NCBI GenBank assembly: GCA_963976395.1
Contig: CAXBLG010000002.1
Location: 1-64,000, forward strand
Source of the DNA: UBA11612 sp963976395
GTDB lineage: Bacteria > Pseudomonadota > Alphaproteobacteria > Rhodospirillales > Rhodospirillaceae
DNA length: 64,000 bases
Direction: 5' to 3'
A model generated the notes under the pieces. The model was not told the origin of the DNA. It made no database searches and was given only the letters and a program-made list of their open reading frames with translations. Below are positions 59,149 to 64,000 of the stretch, one piece after another; within the stretch, counting starts at the first letter, position 1; every line of letters starts with the position of its first letter. The position numbers and the translations under genes were made by a program.

Positions 59149-59787
59149 GTGAACGCATTACGTAAAACTGCCGTCTTGATTGCCGCACTCGCCATCGGCG
59201 GCTACAGCGCTGCAAGCGCCCTCGCGGCTGACGAGGCGGCTCCAGCCACCGGTCAGTCTGACGTGACCTACAAAGAATTCATCGAGGGCAATCCCGAGGC
59301 GAAGGTAACCGTGGTCGAATACGCCTCGCTGACCTGCTCGCATTGCGCCAATTTTTACATCAACGGCTATCCCGAGCTGAAAAAGCAGTACATCGATACC
59401 GGCAAGATCCGCTTTGTATTCCGGGATTTCCCGACCGCGCCGCAACAGCTGGCAACAGCAGCGGCCATGGTGGCGCGCTGCGCCCCGGCGGGACGCGGCA
59501 AAACCATCATCGGTTTGATCTTCAAGAATCAGGGCGAGTTCTTTTCCAACCCCAACGACGCCATGCGCGGCTACGCCCAACTTGCGGGCATGACGTCGGA
59601 GGAAGTAGACGCTTGCCTTAAAAACAAGTCGGTCTTCGACGAGATTGAGCGGGTAGCCACCACCGCTGTGAATGTTTACAAAGTCCGCGCAACGCCGACA
59701 TTTTTCGTCAACGATCAGATCGTCGAGGGCGAGGTGTGGGAGACTCTTAAAGCCGCTATTGATGATGCCCTTGCCGACGCCGACTAG
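59149..59787 (+). CDS. DsbA-family periplasmic thiol oxidoreductase
   Basis: GTG at 59149 follows GGGAGGA. The 212-residue protein has a signal peptide (about 26 residues ending ASALAAD), then EYASLTCSHCANFY with the CxxC active site CSHC near residue 63, FRDFPTAPQQLATAAAM, and ATPTFFVN with the cis-proline. It oxidises or isomerises disulfides in the periplasm. Its position before smc is common in alphaproteobacteria. Confidence 0.9.
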   Translation: MNALRKTAVLIAALAIGGYSAASALAADEAAPATGQSDVTYKEFIEGNPEAKVTVVEYASLTCSHCANFYINGYPELKKQYIDTGKIRFVFRDFPTAPQQLATAAAMVARCAPAGRGKTIIGLIFKNQGEFFSNPNDAMRGYAQLAGMTSEEVDACLKNKSVFDEIERVATTAVNVYKVRATPTFFVNDQIVEGEVWETLKAAIDDALADAD

Positions 59788-59853
59788 AAACGTACTTACG
59801 GGCGACGGCGAGGCGAACTCTACTTTCCATACGGGTCATTCGGGCAACAAGAA

Positions 59854-59872
59854 CCGCGCTTAAAAAGCGCGG
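59854..59872 (+). other. Stem-loop between the DsbA-like gene and smc
   Basis: CCGCGCTT (59854-59861), AAA, AAGCGCGG (59865-59872): a perfect 8-base stem without a U-run, 24 bases before the smc start. It may control read-through or smc translation. Confidence 0.5.
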
Positions 59873-59896
59873 CGCTACTATCGGAGCACATTTTAC

Positions 59897-62800
59897 TTGG
59901 TCGCGTTCTCAAAAATCCGGTTGTCCGGCTTCAAGTCCTTCGTCGATGCGACGGAGCTTATCATTCAGCCGGGCCTAACCGGCATCGTCGGCCCCAACGG
60001 CTGCGGCAAGTCCAACGTAGTCGAAGCCCTGCGCTGGGTGATGGGCGAGACGTCCGCTAAGCAACTGCGCGGCGGCGAGATGAACGAGGTCATCTTCGGC
60101 GGCACCCGCGACAGACCCGCGCGCAACATCGCCGAGGTATCGCTGCTTCTAGAGAACCCGACTCGCAATGCATCGGCCCAGTTCAACGACAGCGACGAGA
60201 TTGAAGTCACGCGCCGGATCGAACGCGACAAAGGCTCGCTCTATAAGGTCAACGGCCGCGACGTGCGGGCCAAAGACGTTCAGCTTTTGTTTGCCGACGT
60301 TGCCACCGGCGCGCGGTCCACAGCCATCGTCAGCCAAGGACGAATCGGCGCCATCATCAACGCCAAGCCGGCACAACGGCGGAATCTTTTGGAAGAAGCG
60401 GCCGGCATCACCGGTTTGCACAACCGCCGCCATGAAGCCGAACTACGTTTGCAAGCCGCCGAAGGCAATCTTGCGCGCCTGAACGACGTCATCACCGCCC
60501 TTGAAGTGCAACTTGAAGGCTTGAAGAAACAAGCACGGCAAGCTGCCCGCTACCGCACCATCAGTGACAGCATCAGATCTGCCGAAGCTTTGGTTTTGTT
60601 CATCAAGCGTGATGAAGCGACCGCGCATCTTGAATCGGCGCGCGCCGCGCTGAAAGAAGCCGAAGACGTGGTTGCTGTCCGTACCGGTGAAACCGGCAGC
60701 GCCTCGACCATACAAGCCGATGCGGCCTCGGCCATGCCCGAACTCCGCAAGGCCGAAGCGGAAGCGGCGGCAAAATATCAGCGCTTTGTGATCGCTCGCG
60801 AAAAATTGGACGAAGAGTTGGAGCGCATCACCCGCGCCCGCGAAGCCGCTGAAATGCGCCTTGCCCAAATTCGCGACGACTTGGCCCGTGAAAGCGCCCG
60901 CTTAGGCGATGCGGCCGAGGCCCTAGAACGTATTGAAGAAGAACGCACCCGTCTAAACGCTGAATCGGCGGCGGAAGCCGGTGATCGGGAAACCGCGCGC
61001 GACACGTTGATGACAGCGGCCAAAACCGTTGAAGCCGTGGAAGAAGAACTCACGCTGCTCGGCAAGCAAGTCTCTGATGGCGATACCGCGCGCGCTTCAG
61101 CGCGCCAGCAGTTGAACGAAGGTGATTTGCGCCGCCAGCGCGCCGAGCGACGCCTTGCCGAAGCCAACCAACAGCTTGAGATCGTGCGTCAGAACGCCTT
61201 ATCGCCGGAAACCATAGCGGCCGGCGAGCGCAGAACAGCTGAGGCCGACACAACGCTCAGCGCCGCGCGCACCGGATGGGAAGATCGCGAGAACGAGCGC
61301 GCCCGCACTCAAACCGCGTACGAAACCACGCGCGAAGATGCCCAAAGCAAAGCCGCCGAGCACACAAAGCTGCACGCAGAAGCCGCGGCTTTGGAAGAAT
61401 TGCTGACGGACCCCAAGACCGAAGGCTCGTGGAGCCCGATCATCGATTCTGTTTCCGTGGACTCCGGCTTTGAAGCCGCCCTCGGCGCGGCCCTTGGCGA
61501 TGACCTATCCGCCGCCGGTGACGATACATCACCGATGCGCTGGGCTGAGTTGCCGCCGTTTGTTCAGTATTCGCCGCTGCCCGACAGCGCACGACCGCTA
61601 TCTGAAGTGGTCCGCGCACCGGGCCGCCTTGGCCGACGCCTCGCACAAATCGGTATTGTTGCGAATGCCGAGATCGCAGCCTCGCTGGTCTCGCAACTCA
61701 AACCCGGCCAACGACTTGTCACTCAAGCCGGTGACTTGTGGCGCTGGGACGGTTTCATAGCTCTGGCCGGTGCGCCGTCTGCCGCCGCAACCCGATTGAA
61801 GCAACGCAACCGCCTGAAAGATTTGCGCGGCAGCCTTGAAGCCTCTGCGGCCACCCTCGCCGCGGCGGAAGAAGCCGTGGAAGGCGCGAAGAACGCCGTC
61901 ACCACCGCGCAAGCCGCCGAGCAAGCCGCGCGCACCGAAGTGCGCGCCGCAGAAGAAGAACGCAACGTCGCCAGCAAAGCTTTGGCGGAACTGCGTCAGA
62001 AAATGGCGGCTATTGATGGTCGCGTCGCCAGCATTGAAGAAGGCCGCGCACAACTTCAAGCCGAACATGACGAAGCGGCAACACAGGTTGAAGCCGCACA
62101 AGCCCGCTTGACGGAACTTGGCGACGGTGCAGCCTTGCGCGAGACCGTCGAAAACAAACAAAGCGGCCTCAGCACTTTGCGCCAAGAGCTGATGGATGCC
62201 CGCGCCGTTTACGACAGCCTGGCACGCCAAGCCGAAGACCGCGCCCGTCGCCTGTCCGCCCTAGAGAGCGAAGCCGAATCCTGGAGCGCGCGTAAGGAAG
62301 AAGCCACACGCCAGCAAGGCGAGTTGCAACAACGTCAAACGTCTGCCGAAGAAGAAATTGCCGCTCTTGCAAACCGGCCGGATGAGATCGCCGCCCAACG
62401 CACGGCCCTGATGACCGAGTTGGAAAAAGCCGAAGGCGAACGCCGCGCCTCTGCCGATGCTTTGGCCACTGGTGAAGCCAAATTGTCCGAAGCCGACAAA
62501 GTGTTGCGCGATGCCGAACACGCCCTGTCCAGCGCCCGCGAAGAACGGGTGCGCCGCGAGTCCTCTGTTGTTCAAGGCACACAAAGCCTGCAGGTGATCG
62601 ACGAGAATATTCGCGAGCGTATTTCCTGTGAGCCCGGCGAAGTGCGTACCCACACAAAACTTAAAGACGACGAAGAAGCCCCAAGCCTTGAGCAATCGGA
62701 AAAGCGTCTGCAACGCCTTTTGAGCGAACGCGACAACTTGGGTGCCATCAACCTGCGCGCCGAACAGGAAAGCATCGAGTTGACCGAGCAGATCGGCGGT

Positions 62801-63364
62801 TTGACGACAGAACGCGACGACCTTGTCGGAGCGATTGAGCGCCTGCGCGAGGGCATCAATAAGCTGAACAAGGAAGGCCGCGAGCGCCTTCTAAAATCGT
62901 TCCGTGAAGTGAATGGGCATTTCAGCAATTTGTTCTCCAAGCTGTTCGGCGGCGGACGGGCGCATCTGGCGCTAACCGAAGCCGACGACCCGCTGGAGGC
63001 CGGCCTTGAGATTATGGCGAGCCCGCCGGGCAAACGCCTGGGCAACCTCAATCTGTTGTCGGGCGGCGAGCAAGCCTTAACGGCAGTGTCATTGCTGTTT
63101 GCGGTGTTTATGACCAACCCCGCGCCCATCTGTATCCTGGACGAGGTGGACGCCCCACTGGATGATGCGAACGTCGACCGGTTCTGCACCCTGCTGGGCG
63201 AGATCATCAAGATGACCGAAACCCGCGTGCTGGTGGTGACTCACCACCGCATGACCATGGCCCGTATGGACCGCTTGTTCGGCGTGACCATGGGTGAGCG
63301 CGGCGTCTCGCGCCTCGTTTCGGTGGATTTGAAAGCCGCTGAAGAAATGCAAGAGGTGGCTTAA
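59897..63364 (+). CDS. smc: Chromosome segregation SMC ATPase
   Basis: The 1155-residue protein has the N-terminal FSKIRLSGFKSFVD and Walker A GPNGCGKSNVVE (near residue 34), long coiled coils broken by a hinge near residues 500-600, and the C-terminal LSGGEQALTAVSLLFAV signature followed by Walker B ICILDEVDAPLDDAN. It compacts and separates chromosomes with ScpA/ScpB. The start is TTG at 59897, with GGAG ten bases upstream. Rare-start use may keep the level low. It precedes the ATP synthase operon, as in related genomes. Confidence 0.95.
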   Translation: MVAFSKIRLSGFKSFVDATELIIQPGLTGIVGPNGCGKSNVVEALRWVMGETSAKQLRGGEMNEVIFGGTRDRPARNIAEVSLLLENPTRNASAQFNDSDEIEVTRRIERDKGSLYKVNGRDVRAKDVQLLFADVATGARSTAIVSQGRIGAIINAKPAQRRNLLEEAAGITGLHNRRHEAELRLQAAEGNLARLNDVITALEVQLEGLKKQARQAARYRTISDSIRSAEALVLFIKRDEATAHLESARAALKEAEDVVAVRTGETGSASTIQADAASAMPELRKAEAEAAAKYQRFVIAREKLDEELERITRAREAAEMRLAQIRDDLARESARLGDAAEALERIEEERTRLNAESAAEAGDRETARDTLMTAAKTVEAVEEELTLLGKQVSDGDTARASARQQLNEGDLRRQRAERRLAEANQQLEIVRQNALSPETIAAGERRTAEADTTLSAARTGWEDRENERARTQTAYETTREDAQSKAAEHTKLHAEAAALEELLTDPKTEGSWSPIIDSVSVDSGFEAALGAALGDDLSAAGDDTSPMRWAELPPFVQYSPLPDSARPLSEVVRAPGRLGRRLAQIGIVANAEIAASLVSQLKPGQRLVTQAGDLWRWDGFIALAGAPSAAATRLKQRNRLKDLRGSLEASAATLAAAEEAVEGAKNAVTTAQAAEQAARTEVRAAEEERNVASKALAELRQKMAAIDGRVASIEEGRAQLQAEHDEAATQVEAAQARLTELGDGAALRETVENKQSGLSTLRQELMDARAVYDSLARQAEDRARRLSALESEAESWSARKEEATRQQGELQQRQTSAEEEIAALANRPDEIAAQRTALMTELEKAEGERRASADALATGEAKLSEADKVLRDAEHALSSAREERVRRESSVVQGTQSLQVIDENIRERISCEPGEVRTHTKLKDDEEAPSLEQSEKRLQRLLSERDNLGAINLRAEQESIELTEQIGGLTTERDDLVGAIERLREGINKLNKEGRERLLKSFREVNGHFSNLFSKLFGGGRAHLALTEADDPLEAGLEIMASPPGKRLGNLNLLSGGEQALTAVSLLFAVFMTNPAPICILDEVDAPLDDANVDRFCTLLGEIIKMTETRVLVVTHHRMTMARMDRLFGVTMGERGVSRLVSVDLKAAEEMQEVA

Positions 63365-63455
63365 AAATAGGCCCTCATTCTGAGGTCTATTCCGGGCTTT
63401 TGCTGATCGCATTTTATTCATTTATTTCAGCCTATTAGGGGGCCGGGATTCATTC

Positions 63456-63484
63456 TTGACACCCCCCGGTCCCACCCCTATGTT
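63456..63484 (+). promoter_or_regulatory. Strong sigma-70 promoter for the atp operon
   Basis: A perfect TTGACA (63456-63461), a 17-base spacer and TATGTT (63479-63484). It lies about 140 bases upstream of the atpI-like gene, which leaves a leader of roughly 135 bases. The 5' half of the spacer is a run of Cs. Confidence 0.7.
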
Positions 63485-63625
63485 TCGCCCGCTTTTTGCG
63501 CTGCAACAGACTGAATTTCAGGGATTTTTGAGCGGCCCGGTCGTCTTTATAGGCACCCCTTCAAAAACGCGGCCCTTGCGCCCCCTGCGGGCTTTGGTGT
63601 CCAACGGGCTGAAGGATTTGCCCCC

Positions 63626-64000
63626 ATGACCGACCCTAAAGACCCGCCGACCCTGGAAAACATAGATGCGCGGCTGAAAGCTGCCCGAGATGCGGGCGCT
63701 GAGAAGCAAAAAGCCGGGTTCAGAGACCGCGAAAATTCGCGCGGCATGGGCCTGGGGATGAGGATCGGCATAGAATTGGTTGTTTCTGTGCTGGCGGGCG
63801 GCGGAATTGGCTTGTTCATTGACAGCAAGCTGAATACAAAACCCATCTTCATGCTGGCCTTTCTGGTGCTGGGCTTTACGGCGGGCGTGTTGAACGTGCT
63901 TCGCCTCACCAAGGGGCTGGACCAGGCGGTGGGCCTGGGACGAGCGATACGAGACAAAGAGGCCGCCGAGAGCGACACCGGCAAGACAGGCGGCGACGAG
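63626..64000 (+). CDS. atpI: ATP synthase protein I (AtpI/AtpZ family), 3' partial
   Basis: ATG at 63626 follows AAGGA (63612-63616) by nine bases, and 125 codons remain open to the window end. The protein has a charged N-terminus, then two hydrophobic helices (IELVVSVLAGGGIGLFID and FMLAFLVLGFTAGVLNVL, residues ~51-90) and a polar tail, as in AtpI. AtpI helps assemble the c-ring of ATP synthase. The gene lies after smc with its own promoter; atpB and the rest should follow outside the window. Confidence 0.85.
   Translation, partial: MTDPKDPPTLENIDARLKAARDAGAEKQKAGFRDRENSRGMGLGMRIGIELVVSVLAGGGIGLFIDSKLNTKPIFMLAFLVLGFTAGVLNVLRLTKGLDQAVGLGRAIRDKEAAESDTGKTGGDE

Noticed and set aside
1..64000. 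tRNA, rRNA genes and CRISPR arrays
   Set aside because: I looked for CCA-ended cloverleafs, GTTCGAATC-type T-loops and regularly spaced repeats and saw none; a tRNAscan run would be decisive.

Overview
The window is a 64 kb piece of a GC-rich proteobacterial chromosome, almost certainly from an alphaproteobacterium. The clearest evidence is the right-hand block: mutY facing a DUF721 gene, then a DsbA-type thiol oxidoreductase, smc and the first gene of the ATP synthase F0 operon (atpI). DUF3775, MipA/OmpV, class I nrdAB and the fused indolepyruvate oxidoreductase fit the same group. I cannot name a family or genus. There are no rRNA or tRNA genes, insertion sequences, integrases or CRISPR arrays.

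Left part, 1-28 kb: acyl-CoA catabolism. A cut-off ACAD10-type kinase-like gene is followed by an amidohydrolase, a thioredoxin-fold 2Fe-2S ferredoxin and a PLP aminotransferase. Facing these are an MFS transporter, an acyl/aryl-CoA ligase and a GntR/FCD regulator. A crotonase and a kappa-class (2-hydroxychromene-2-carboxylate isomerase-like) protein follow. Then comes a long minus-strand array, 24.6 to 9.6 kb: CaiB/BaiF racemase or CoA-transferase, both subunits of a methylcrotonyl-CoA-type carboxylase, fused indolepyruvate:ferredoxin oxidoreductase, an FAD-linked D-2-hydroxyacid dehydrogenase, two thiolase-fold proteins without the usual nucleophilic cysteine, their DUF35 partner, an acyl-CoA dehydrogenase and an enoyl-CoA hydratase. 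A second acyl-CoA dehydrogenase, a TetR regulator and an SDR lie beside it. Read as a pathway: 2-hydroxyacid to 2-oxoacid to acyl-CoA, dehydrogenation, carboxylation of the enoyl-CoA, hydration, then carbon-carbon cleavage. This resembles leucine or isoprenoid-acid breakdown, but no HMG-CoA lyase gene is present. A TGCCTAAYGTTAGG palindrome lies inside the promoter spacer of the carboxylase genes and again upstream of the TetR gene, which suggests a local regulon.

27-32.5 kb: biotin synthesis (bioC; bioB-bioA facing bioF-bioD), next to a biotin-dependent carboxylase. 32.4-39.6 kb: DUF3775 protein, a lipoprotein glycerophosphodiesterase, nrdB and nrdA with a long regulatory-looking upstream region, a small protein, a possible small RNA and a polysaccharide flippase. 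39.8-50.8 kb: small membrane protein, DUF3500 protein, two GNAT acetyltransferases, an orphan oligopeptide-type binding protein, a surface-carbohydrate/GSCFA pair, PaaI thioesterase, a sulfite dehydrogenase (SoxC-like) with lipoprotein cytochrome c, an EamA exporter, a single-domain GDT1 protein and an unknown protein.

50.8-53.2 kb is an AT-rich foreign-looking island with an XRE-ImmA/IrrE protease gene overlapping a DUF4411 (PIN-like) gene, plus one unknown gene. After it come malic enzyme, mutY, DUF721, MipA/OmpV, a DUF6491-like secreted protein, DsbA-like, smc and atpI, which runs off the window. Two copies of a palindromic intergenic repeat (48.5 and 55.6 kb) share the same arrangement.
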